A stretch of 32,961 nucleotides of DNA, taken from positions 1 through 32,961 of the forward strand of contig CAKZYJ010000102.1 in assembly GCA_937884755.1 (NCBI GenBank). Reading direction: 5' to 3'. The notes beneath the pieces were generated by a model. The model did no database searches, was not told the origin of the DNA, and saw nothing but the letters and a program-made list of their open reading frames with translations. A program made the translations under genes and the position numbers. This DNA comes from an uncultured Flammeovirgaceae bacterium (GTDB lineage: Bacteria; Bacteroidota; Bacteroidia; Cytophagales; Cyclobacteriaceae). The first letter of the stretch is position 1. Every line of letters starts with the position of its first letter. Shown one piece after another: positions 15,554 through 22,268 of the stretch.

Positions 15554-15859
15554 ATGCATTCATCGATCAAACTTAGCGGTATACTTTTGTTGAGCCTGTT
15601 GTTGAGCCAGGCGGGCTTTGAGCAAACCGAACATCGCTTGGAAGTGAATCTGGTTTTTAGTGGTGAAGCCCAGGATGAGCGTACGGGAGTGGGTATCTAC
15701 CATCTGTCGGGCAAGCGCGTCCGACGACGGGCAAGAAGAGTTCGTGTGAAGAATAGCTTCCGAATTAACCACAGTGACTTGCACTCGGAAGTTTATATGG
15801 TGCAGGTGCAGGTGCAGGACAGGGAGCGACTTAAAACCCTGCGTACAATGAAGAAATAG
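15554..15859 (+). CDS. Miniature secreted protein resembling a free-standing type IX sorting tail
   Basis: The gene encodes 101 residues. Residues 1-22 form a signal peptide. Almost the whole remainder looks like a Por-secretion (type A) C-terminal sorting domain: VGIYHLSGKRV (46-56), then INHSDLHSEVYMVQV (71-85), then a lysine-rich end TLRTMKK. In normal cargo this domain is the last 70-90 residues of a much larger protein; here there is no passenger. It is also very basic, with RRRARRVRVK at 57-66. It could be an escaped or relict tail, a secreted peptide, or a competitor for the sorting machinery; these are inferences. It is the only gene of its unit, driven by P4, followed by a structured region and a terminator. 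Confidence 0.6.
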   Translation: MHSSIKLSGILLLSLLLSQAGFEQTEHRLEVNLVFSGEAQDERTGVGIYHLSGKRVRRRARRVRVKNSFRINHSDLHSEVYMVQVQVQDRERLKTLRTMKK

Positions 15860-15995
15860 GAAGGTCAGGCTACGAAGGGAGGGTAGGTACTCCTTGCTCA
15901 GCTAAGGGCACGGCAAGAGCATAGGATGTATTGGGTGCCGAGACTACCTGAAAAGGTAAGATTGGTGCCCGTCCTTCGCGTAGCCAACCTTCCTT
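15858..15995 (+). other. Structured 3' region with long-range stem
   Basis: AGGAAGGT (15858-15865), GGCTACG (15868-15874) and AAGG (15875-15878) are complementary in order to ACCTTCCT (15987-15994), CGTAGCC (15979-15985) and CCTT (15973-15976). This closes a loop of about 95 nt that itself holds TACCT-GAAA-AGGTA and a GGGCAC/GTGCCC pair. The stem begins at the stop codon of the small gene. It may be an RNA element or a decayed palindromic repeat. Confidence 0.45.
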
Positions 15996-16014
15996 ATCTT
16001 AGTTGTTGACCGAA

Positions 16015-16044
16015 AATCATCAGACAGGTGTCTGGTGGTTTTTA
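16015..16044 (+). terminator. Rho-independent terminator after the structured region
   Basis: AATCATCAGACA (16015-16026) can pair with TGTCTGGTGGTT (16029-16040) including G-T pairs (the innermost pairs open as the loop), followed by a T run. It ends the P4 transcript. Confidence 0.7.
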
Positions 16045-16096
16045 CTTTCAATTACAAATAGTCCTCATTAATTTTATATAGCAGAACCCATTAATC

Positions 16097-16744
16097 ATGA
16101 GATACATGCAGCAAGAAATTATCAGCAGCGACCATACTAGTTCCCAGGTTCTACCAAATGGGGGATTTATTGCTAAAATTGGCGTTTTGGCCATGAGCTC
16201 GACTCCGCTCAATCAACTTCGAGATTTATCTTTAGTCCTAGTCTTGCTTTTCTTGATAGATGGCTGTAGACCGTCAACTGTTTCTGATCCTTCCGGTGAC
16301 GCTACCCAATCCTTTGTAATGAATGGTTTGGTAGAGCAAGTACAGAGGATTACATACACTGATTTACAAAAAATGAACCAGCACAAGTTGGGTGCCATAC
16401 GACTTACGAAAGGGAATGGAGAGGTGTACCTGGAATTGGAGGCGGCTACCGGGATTCTACTGAAAGACATATTGCATTCCGTGGGGGTGAAGGGGCTAAA
16501 CAATAAGAATTACAGTTCCTACTATGTAGTCTGTACTGCTACCGACGGATATAAAACACTGTATTCGTGGAACGAGCTCTTCAATAGCCCACTAGGTGAT
16601 CAAGCCTATTTGATTATGAAGGCCAACGAGCAATCTTTACCCGAATTGGAGGAGTCCATCATGATGGTATCGCTGGCAGATAAGATCACGGGAAAACGCA
16701 ATCTGAGGAAGCTGGAAAGCATTACAGTGATGACTGCTATCTGA
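16097..16744 (+). CDS. Lipoprotein with molybdopterin-oxidoreductase (SUOX)-fold domain
   Basis: From the ATG at 16097 the product has 215 residues; its AATCATGA start context matches other starts in this region. A second ATG at 16193 would give a compact lipoprotein signal (Cys at residue 57 of the long form, in LIDGC). Residues about 75-215 resemble the small oxidoreductase molybdopterin-binding domain: a TYTDLQKM segment, then GILLKDILHSVGVK, then VVCTATDGYKTLYSWNEL and a late LADKITGKRNLRKLESI. Proteins of this size lack much of the sulfite oxidase core, so catalysis is uncertain; it may bind a ligand instead. It is predicted to be in the periplasm. It sits between the P4 terminator and P5, and no operator repeat lies in register upstream. 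Confidence 0.7.
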   Translation: MRYMQQEIISSDHTSSQVLPNGGFIAKIGVLAMSSTPLNQLRDLSLVLVLLFLIDGCRPSTVSDPSGDATQSFVMNGLVEQVQRITYTDLQKMNQHKLGAIRLTKGNGEVYLELEAATGILLKDILHSVGVKGLNNKNYSSYYVVCTATDGYKTLYSWNELFNSPLGDQAYLIMKANEQSLPELEESIMMVSLADKITGKRNLRKLESITVMTAI

Positions 16745-16792
16745 GTTTTGCCACAATAGAAGTGAAAGTATTTGTGTGTTTTCGCACAGCGA

Positions 16793-16854
16793 ACAATAGT
16801 CCATATTTTCAAGACAATAGTGCATGTTGTTCATGATTAAATGTAGCATCTTTA
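16793..16854 (+). promoter_or_regulatory. Promoter P5 with operator repeats
   Basis: Cores begin at 16793 (ACAATAGTCCATAT) and 16814 (ACAATAGTGCATGT), 21 bp apart. The -7 element is CATCTTTA, its TTTA at 16851, 37 bp from the last core start. A third, weaker ACAATAG begins at 16753, exactly 40 bp before the first core, so an ancestral four-site array with one lost site is likely. Confidence 0.78.
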
Positions 16855-16874
16855 AATCATAAAACTTAGTAATC

Positions 16875-17108
16875 ATGAATGACCCAAAAGCACCCCCATT
16901 ACTACAAGAAGAGACATCTAAGGTTGATGTTGGCTCTTTATTAGAAAACAATGATTATGCTCCCTATGGCTTTTGCGATCCCTTTCTGGGGTTTGTATAC
17001 TTCCCGGTTGAGCACTATGATGAGCTAGTTTCGGACATGAAGCAGGGTGGAATTAGCTTGATTGGCTGGTTGAAGAAGCGTTATAAATCATTCTTAGGTA
17101 AAAAATAA
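16875..17108 (+). CDS. Small protein of unknown function under P5
   Basis: The 77-residue product starts at an ATG in the AATCATGA context, about 20 nt after the P5 -7 element. It has no signal peptide. The first 20 residues are polar (PKAPPLLQEETSK), followed by an aromatic-rich core (NNDYAPYGFCDPFLGFVYFP) and a basic amphipathic C-terminus ending WLKKRYKSFLGKK. I do not recognise it. It is a single-gene transcript, closed by a strong terminator at 17160. A dedicated regulated promoter and terminator make it a credible gene in spite of its size. Confidence 0.65.
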   Translation: MNDPKAPPLLQEETSKVDVGSLLENNDYAPYGFCDPFLGFVYFPVEHYDELVSDMKQGGISLIGWLKKRYKSFLGKK

Positions 17109-17159
17109 TTCTAAGCGAATAGATAGATACTATGTGGTAATAATTAGGTAGAACTGTAC

Positions 17160-17189
17160 AAGACCCGCTTTGGTGGGTCTTTGTATTTT
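17160..17189 (+). terminator. Rho-independent terminator of the P5 unit
   Basis: AAGACCC (17160-17166) pairs with GGGTCTT (17175-17181) around an 8-nt loop, followed by a T-rich run. Confidence 0.75.
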
Positions 17190-17199
17190 GTCTCTACTA

Positions 17200-18029
17200 G
17201 CGCTTTAGAAGCAATAAAATGGTAGAAAGGTTCAGCCGGGCAATTAGCAGATCCGTAGAAAATTTGCAGCTGGGGCAACTTGGAGTAGGTGCTTTCGATT
17301 CCGCTGACTTTGTGGCTAATCGGCTGGTAGGTGAGAAGGGGACTAAGAAGCCGGAATTTATCTTTCCGGTGGCTCAGCAATACTCCGGTCGGAAGGCTAT
17401 TCTAGGTTCCTTTGATGCGGACGCTACTATACTTAGCGGTGATAATATGCTGTTCAGCGGTGAGTATCCGGGCCACTAGCAACGAAAACGGGAAAACGCT
17501 GGGGCAGATTTAGCCGTCTTTCTCGCCGGTAGCGTTGGTAGTCATGAGCCAGTATCCCCCGGCGAGAAGTTTGACAAGCTCAGGTTTATCGGCGAAGCTC
17601 TGGTCGATAGCGTACTGAAGTATAAGAATATGATCTCTTTGCGTGATAGTATCACCCTGGCCTCGGTAAACCGGGAAATGGATTTACCGGACTTTCATGT
17701 GCGGGTAAACGATGGTATTCGCTCGTGCCGACTATCAGCCAAAAACTGTTTCCGCCCATTGGTAAGGTCTACCTACAGGCCGCCTGTGTTGGGAACCTGA
17801 TCTGAGCCACCATCCCTTGCGATTTTAGCGGTGAAACGGTCATCGTGCTTAAAAATGCTATATACAAAAAAGCTACCGGGCTTTGGTCACCAGCTTCAAC
17901 ACCGAGGCTGTTGTGGCCAATGCGTTGGATGATCATCTCAGCCTGATTGATTTAGCTACCTGGGAAGTGCGACCCTTGGAGAGAGTAGACCGGCTCAACG
18001 GATTTGGGTTTATTCCGGTCGGAAGGTAA
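17200..18029 (+). pseudogene. Decayed neutral/alkaline ceramidase-like gene fused to a beta-propeller-like tail
   Basis: Translated segments match the C-terminal part of neutral/alkaline non-lysosomal ceramidase-like hydrolases: VANRLVGEKGTKKPEF, AILGSFDADATILSGDN, FSGEYPGH, DLAVFLAGSVGSHEPVSPGE, SITLASVNREMDLPDF and PCDFSGETVIV. Damage is clear. A TAG at 17476 stands where W is expected after YPGH, a frameshift lies near 17740, a TGA replaces another likely W in NLIWAT, and a further frameshift lies near 17880. The N-terminal half with the catalytic residues is absent. After the ceramidase segment ALVTSFN the same frame continues into VVANALDDHLSLIDLATWEV, which resembles a YVTN-type propeller blade, and ends at a TAA (18027-18029). 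No intact copy is in the window. Confidence 0.7.
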
Positions 18030-18127
18030 TTAAATCAATCTTTTCCAAAGCTTTTAGAGACAGAACAAAGTTATAGTGCGGTAGAATTACCTAAGCATCT
18101 TCCCAACTTTCTCCTAGCCATGAACCG

Positions 18128-19009
18128 TTAGGTGACTGCCTTTGAACGATAGGCAGCTTTACTTTTTCTTAAACCCCAGTAAATAACTACTCCTCCGGTG
18201 AGAAACATCAGTAGGCTATAGATAGCCGGGGTGATGGCGTAGGCATTGTTCTCTAATAGCACCACCGCAATCGTAATGGCTAATGTCCCATTTTGTATGC
18301 CGGACTCAATTGCAATGGATAAGGCACTTTTATCCGTGACATTTATGAGTTTGGCTGAATAATAGCCTACCAACATGGTGATAATATTTAAGCATAACGC
18401 TATGATACCTGCCTGTTGAAAATACGATAGTACGTTGGCCCGTTCTTTGACGATCAGCCCGGCGATCACTAACATCATCACCACTCCAGAAGCTTTTCGC
18501 ACCGGGTTCCCCATTTTGAGCGCAAAACCCGGACGATAACGCCTGATCAGCATTCCAATACTGATGGGAATAACGATGATGACCAGAATTTGTAGGATCG
18601 TCTCTAGCACATTCAATTGAATCATTTGCCCCTGCTCCAAGAAGTGGATGAGGGCGATGTTGACTATAAAGGGAATCGTGATAATGGTGATCAAGCTACT
18701 CAAGGCGGTCAGGGTGACCGATAAGGCAGTATTGCCCTTGGCCAGATGCGCTATCAAATTGGAAGTAGGCCCGCCGGGACAAGCCGCTAAAATCATCAAA
18801 CCGATGGCAATCTCTGGTTGAATCGGAAAGGAAACCGCTAGCGCAAAGCCAATGAGAGGTAATAAGATGATCTGGTTGGTGAGCCCTACCAGAATAGCTT
18901 TGGGATGACGAAAGATTCGTTGGAAGTCGGCAGCAACCAGCGATAATCCCATCCCTAACATGATGATAATCAGGGCGGCGGCTAAAATGATGGTTGAAAG
19001 TTGATCCAT
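18128..19009 (-). CDS. BASS-family (bile acid:Na+ symporter type) transporter
   Basis: The 293-residue inner-membrane protein has about nine to ten hydrophobic segments. The family signature ILAACPGGPTSNLIAHLAKGN (CPGGPTSN at 77-84) and the early GMGLSL block are present. Later segments such as ESGIQNGTLAITIA carry the conserved E-xGxQN motif of the second crossover helix. Family members import organic anions (bile acids, pyruvate, pantoate, glucosinolate-like compounds) with Na+. It follows the SSS symporter gene by 20 bp in a three-gene minus-strand operon. The pairing of SSS and BASS transporters, both Na+-linked, suggests uptake of related organic acids. No terminator is evident after it. 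Confidence 0.9.
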   Translation of the reverse strand: MDQLSTIILAAALIIIMLGMGLSLVAADFQRIFRHPKAILVGLTNQIILLPLIGFALAVSFPIQPEIAIGLMILAACPGGPTSNLIAHLAKGNTALSVTLTALSSLITIITIPFIVNIALIHFLEQGQMIQLNVLETILQILVIIVIPISIGMLIRRYRPGFALKMGNPVRKASGVVMMLVIAGLIVKERANVLSYFQQAGIIALCLNIITMLVGYYSAKLINVTDKSALSIAIESGIQNGTLAITIAVVLLENNAYAITPAIYSLLMFLTGGVVIYWGLRKSKAAYRSKAVT

Positions 19010-19029
19010 GATAATGAAATATAGGTTTG

Positions 19030-20481
19030 TTATTGTACTTTGCGTATTCTTTTAGTCAATGTGTTTTGCCCAATAAAGCAAGTCAGAAGGTTTAGCATGA
19101 GGCCGACTAATCCGGATTGAATACCGTAGAGGGTTGAATAGGCTAAAAAGAAAGTCGTGAGGGAGAAAACCAACCCCACGACTAAGCCGCACATAATAGC
19201 GATGGGTTTCACCTTAGGAAAATGCACTCCCAATATAAAGGCCGGGGCGACCTGTACCAGCAGTTGCATTTTTAGTTCAATCAGTCCCCAGAGCGTGATA
19301 GTCGGATGTAGTGACCATAACACAATACCCAGCATGATCCCCCAGGATAACCACTTTCCGATTCTTGTTAACTGGGCATCCGTAGCATTTTTCAGCACCG
19401 AAGCCCCTAGTATATCTTTGGTCAGAATGGAGGATAAGGAAAGCAATACCGAATCGGCAGTGGACATGATGGCGGCTAACAACCCCACAATCACCAGGAT
19501 TGTCATGGCGAAGGTAAAGGTAGATTGCTCACCCCAGCGCCGGAGCATTTCCGGTAACACACTGTCTCGGGGCAGACCTTCTACCTCCGCTAACACGGGA
19601 ATGCTGATGATACCCAGTAAGAATAAGATCAGGATGGTGAACAGGGGCATAAATACCATGAAACTCAGTGAGCGTTTGAGGGAGCGAAGGTTCTTGGCGG
19701 CGTAGATCCGCTGAATAGACTGAGGATACATGGCGGCTCCCAGCCCAACCATCAGCACGGTGGAGGCCCAGTAGCGGCGAAAGTCTAGATCCGGGACCTG
19801 TACTTTTTCCGGTTCATGCGCTATGAGCCAGGAAGTGATCTCACCGAGTTGATCGGTCCCTGGGAAAACCATGAGGAAAATCCCAAGCAGTCCGGTCAGC
19901 AGTAGGCACCCCTGTAGTACATCCGTCCAAGCCACCGCCCGCATGCCTCCCAGCGTTTCGTAAACGATCATGATCAATGCCAAAAAGATCACTCCCGCCC
20001 AGTAAGGAACCTGACCGTCGGTGATGCTATGGGCGATTTCGCCCGCGGCGATTAACTGCGCTAGCAGAAAATTGACCAATACCAATCCATAGATCAGATT
20101 GATCAGTAAGGTCAGGGCAGGAAACTGATAGCGGTAGCTTAGCCAATCACCGGGAGTGATCAGGGGCCGTTGGCGAGATACCGCGAACAACTGGGGGGCA
20201 AAAGTGAGATAGATCACGACCACTGCCGTCATATACCCCAGAATCAAGATCATACCTACCCCCTGATGCCGAACCTCAGCGGGCACAATCAGCATGGTAT
20301 TGGCGCTATATTGGGTGGCGTACAGGGTGAGTAGTAATACAAAGGAACCTAATCCGTTACCGGCAAGATAGAAATCCTTCAAAGACTTGGACGAACCTGT
20401 TTTGTTAGCGTACAGCCCCAGCAGGATCAGCAGCACCAAGTAGCCGCCTATACATACTAGAATAATGGTTGAGTTAGTCAT
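19030..20481 (-). CDS. Sodium:solute symporter (SSS), pantothenate-symporter-like
   Basis: The 483-residue membrane protein has about 13 hydrophobic segments. The signature GGMRAVAWTDVLQG (about 178-191) is that of the SSS family, closest in style to Na+/pantothenate permeases. The early DFYLAGNGLGSFVLLLTLYATQYSANTM-type block (within residues 37-63) is also typical. A pantothenate role is possible but unproven; the family also takes up proline, acetate and other organic acids. A 69-residue membrane protein is encoded 9 bp upstream, as in E. coli, where panF follows the small yhdT gene. It is probably co-transcribed with that gene and the BASS gene, perhaps from promoter P6. Confidence 0.88.
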   Translation of the reverse strand: MTNSTIILVCIGGYLVLLILLGLYANKTGSSKSLKDFYLAGNGLGSFVLLLTLYATQYSANTMLIVPAEVRHQGVGMILILGYMTAVVVIYLTFAPQLFAVSRQRPLITPGDWLSYRYQFPALTLLINLIYGLVLVNFLLAQLIAAGEIAHSITDGQVPYWAGVIFLALIMIVYETLGGMRAVAWTDVLQGCLLLTGLLGIFLMVFPGTDQLGEITSWLIAHEPEKVQVPDLDFRRYWASTVLMVGLGAAMYPQSIQRIYAAKNLRSLKRSLSFMVFMPLFTILILFLLGIISIPVLAEVEGLPRDSVLPEMLRRWGEQSTFTFAMTILVIVGLLAAIMSTADSVLLSLSSILTKDILGASVLKNATDAQLTRIGKWLSWGIMLGIVLWSLHPTITLWGLIELKMQLLVQVAPAFILGVHFPKVKPIAIMCGLVVGLVFSLTTFFLAYSTLYGIQSGLVGLMLNLLTCFIGQNTLTKRIRKVQ

Positions 20482-20490
20482 GAGGGTGCT

Positions 20491-20700
20491 TTAGTATTCT
20501 TTCCAGAAGTAGGAGATTACCCAGGCCGTAAAGCCTGCTGTCAGTAATATCGCGCCGATAGAGCAAAGCAACCATAGGGGTAACGCCAGTACTAGTTTCA
20601 TACTAGTTTTAGCGGGTAGGTACCAAGGAATTGAGACAGTGAATAAAACACCGTATACCCCCCAAATCCAGTGGGGAAAGGGATTCGTTTTTTGGCTCAT
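20491..20700 (-). CDS. Small two-helix membrane protein, likely symporter accessory (DUF3311/YhdT-like)
   Basis: The 69-residue protein has two hydrophobic helices, about 13-28 (WGVYGVLFTVSIPWYL) and 37-62 (LALPLWLLCSIGAILLTAGF). It ends in WKEY just before the symporter start. Short proteins of this kind (DUF3311, or DUF997/YhdT) are regularly encoded directly before SSS symporters. The position and topology fit that group, though the sequence alone does not decide which. The ATG at 20700 is clear and the spacing to the symporter is 9 bp. It probably assists assembly or activity of the symporter, which is inference. Confidence 0.7.
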   Translation of the reverse strand: MSQKTNPFPHWIWGVYGVLFTVSIPWYLPAKTSMKLVLALPLWLLCSIGAILLTAGFTAWVISYFWKEY

Positions 20701-21007
20701 TTTGCTGGTTAAGATTCGTTAGTCGTGATAGTCTTTTCGGCTCTGTTGAAAAATCAGTTTAGTTGCATTTTAGTATCTAAACACATCCACTCTGCTAAAG
20801 AGAATAGGTATCAAATTGCTGCTCAATAAGACGGATTTCTCTCGTGCCACGGCCGGCCTGTAGTCTCATTTTACGATCCAGACATTAGGATGAAATCCAT
20901 ACCATAGCTCAAACTGTACCTTAGATCGTACTAAGAAGTCAAATAAAGATAAATATTCTCGGACTTTGCAATAGAGCCCATGGTTCTCGTGCAACATAGT
21001 GACGAGA
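20701..21007 (-). other. Possible 5' leader of the symporter operon, with a 43-codon frame
   Basis: This is the stretch between promoter P6 and the symporter operon. A frame from ATG 20997 to the stop at 20866 encodes 43 residues (MLHENHGLYCKVREYLSL at its start). It begins only a few bases after the predicted transcription start, so it would be nearly leaderless. It shows no known family. The remaining 165 bp to 20700 carry no clear motif or terminator. Confidence 0.3.
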
Positions 21008-21069
21008 CAAAGGTAGAACATAGGTGGAAGACGAGTCTGCACTATTGTATTGAAAACATGGATTATTGT
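21008..21069 (-). promoter_or_regulatory. Promoter P6 with two operator repeats (minus strand)
   Basis: On the minus strand cores begin at 21069 (ACAATAATCCATGT) and 21048 (ACAATAGTGCAGAC), 21 bp apart. The -7 element is TACCTTTG, a perfect TAnnTTTG, with TTTG starting at 21011, 37 bp from the last core start. It points left toward the small membrane protein, SSS and BASS genes, with a leader of about 300 nt before the ATG at 20700. Confidence 0.75.
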
Positions 21070-21219
21070 TTTTTTTAGAATACGAAACGACAACTTAGTG
21101 AACCAATGGTGATCTGCTTTCCTACCCACTGATAAAAGTCAGACTGGAAGGTTGAGCAGAAGCGTATTTCTGCTGGGCAGGCTCCGATCTAAGTATAGAT
21201 AACTCCTAGTGGAATCCAG

Positions 21220-21343
21220 GCCATTATGGCTAATGCATCAGACGATCACTTTAGTTTTTTTAAATTTAGTGGTTTGGAGGTTCCAATCATTTGGGAAAGT
21301 AGACTAGCCCAAAGGATTTGGGTTTATCCCAGCCGAGGAATAA
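21220..21343 (+). pseudogene. Remnant of a second copy of the propeller-like tail
   Basis: The fragment reads AIMANASDDHFSFF and later RLAQ, then after a 1-nt shift GFGFIPAEE and a stop. This parallels AVVANALDDHLSLI, RLN and GFGFIPVGR and a stop at the end of the ceramidase pseudogene. Similarity continues at the DNA level past both stops (TAATTAA, then AATCTTT/ATCTTTTCC). It is a decayed duplicate of the 17.9-18.0 kb tail. Confidence 0.5.
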
Positions 21344-21409
21344 TTAAGTTAAATCTTTCCGACGCCTTTCAACTGAAGGCGGGCCCTTCTTGAGCCCATC
21401 CGCGGCAAA

Positions 21410-21471
21410 ACAATAATCCATGTTTTTGAAACAGTAGTCCATGTTTTGTAGTAGGCAATTGATCAAATTTG
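21410..21471 (+). promoter_or_regulatory. Promoter P7 with two operator repeats
   Basis: Cores begin at 21410 (ACAATAATCCATGT) and 21431 (ACAGTAGTCCATGT), 21 bp apart. The -7 element is CAAATTTG with TTTG at 21468, 37 bp from the second core start. It precedes the methyltransferase gene at 21511, and through it probably the NCS1 permease. Confidence 0.8.
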
Positions 21472-21510
21472 TAAGGTATTGAATTATAAATTTTATTAAT
21501 CAATTCTACG

Positions 21511-22248
21511 ATGGAAACAGCAGTATACGACAGCATCGCCCGGCAATACCAAGAATCTAAAGAACTTCCGTTTCGCCAGTACGTGGAAACTTATTCCCTA
21601 TTTACGATTCTGGGTAAAATAAAAGATTTAACAGTGCTCGATCTAGCCTGTGGAGAAGGGTTCTATACCCGCAAGCTGGCTCAAACAAGCGCTAAAGAAG
21701 TAATTGGGGTAGACATTTCCTTAGAAATGATTCAGCTAGCATTGGAGCAGGAACAAAAAAAGCCGCTGGGGTGCCAGTATCACGTACATGATGCAGCTAC
21801 CTTGCCTAAACTAGGGAATTTTGATCGAGTAGTAGCAATGTACCTACTCAATTACGCTAGATCAAGAAGTGAGCTTCAAGACTTCTGTCGTGCCGCTTAT
21901 CGGCAACTTAGACCCGGAGGATATTTCGTGGGTATAAACGACAATCCTCTAAACGGATATGTTTGGTACGAAAGCTATCGCAAATACGGTTTTGTTAAGG
22001 ATAGTATTCCTTTCCGAAGGGAGGGCACTGCAATTAAATATACGTTCTACAATAGTGACGGTGGCCAGTTCCAATTCAACAATTACTATTTTCATCCCAA
22101 TACCTACGAAGAAGCCTTTGCTGCGGCTGGATTTACCAACTTTCAGTGGAGAAGTGTTTCGCTAGACCCGGCCCAACAGGGAAATAGATTTTGGGATCAT
22201 TTCTTAGCCCATCCACCCATCATCGGCTTCTCCGCCCAGAAAAAATAA
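21511..22248 (+). CDS. Class I SAM-dependent methyltransferase (copy 2)
   Basis: The 245-residue protein has motif I VLDLACGEGFYTRKL (about 42-56), the acidic VIGVDIS strand end, and the FDRVVAMYLLNYARS segment. It is a full-length paralogue of the enzyme at 1887-2624, with the same length and a closely similar C-terminus (HPPIIGFSAQKK against HPPVIGFLAEKK). It is cytoplasmic; its methyl acceptor is unknown. The ATG at 21511 is the only sensible start and follows the P7 -7 element by about 40 bp. It ends 20 bp before the NCS1 permease gene, so a metabolite link between permease substrate and methyl acceptor is possible. Confidence 0.87.
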   Translation: METAVYDSIARQYQESKELPFRQYVETYSLFTILGKIKDLTVLDLACGEGFYTRKLAQTSAKEVIGVDISLEMIQLALEQEQKKPLGCQYHVHDAATLPKLGNFDRVVAMYLLNYARSRSELQDFCRAAYRQLRPGGYFVGINDNPLNGYVWYESYRKYGFVKDSIPFRREGTAIKYTFYNSDGGQFQFNNYYFHPNTYEEAFAAAGFTNFQWRSVSLDPAQQGNRFWDHFLAHPPIIGFSAQKK

Positions 22249-22268
22249 GTGAATATCACGCTTAAATC

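Noticed and set aside
16055-16068. AATAGTCC before the gene at 16097 as an eighth array
   Set aside because: There is a single imperfect copy and no TTTG 37 bp downstream.
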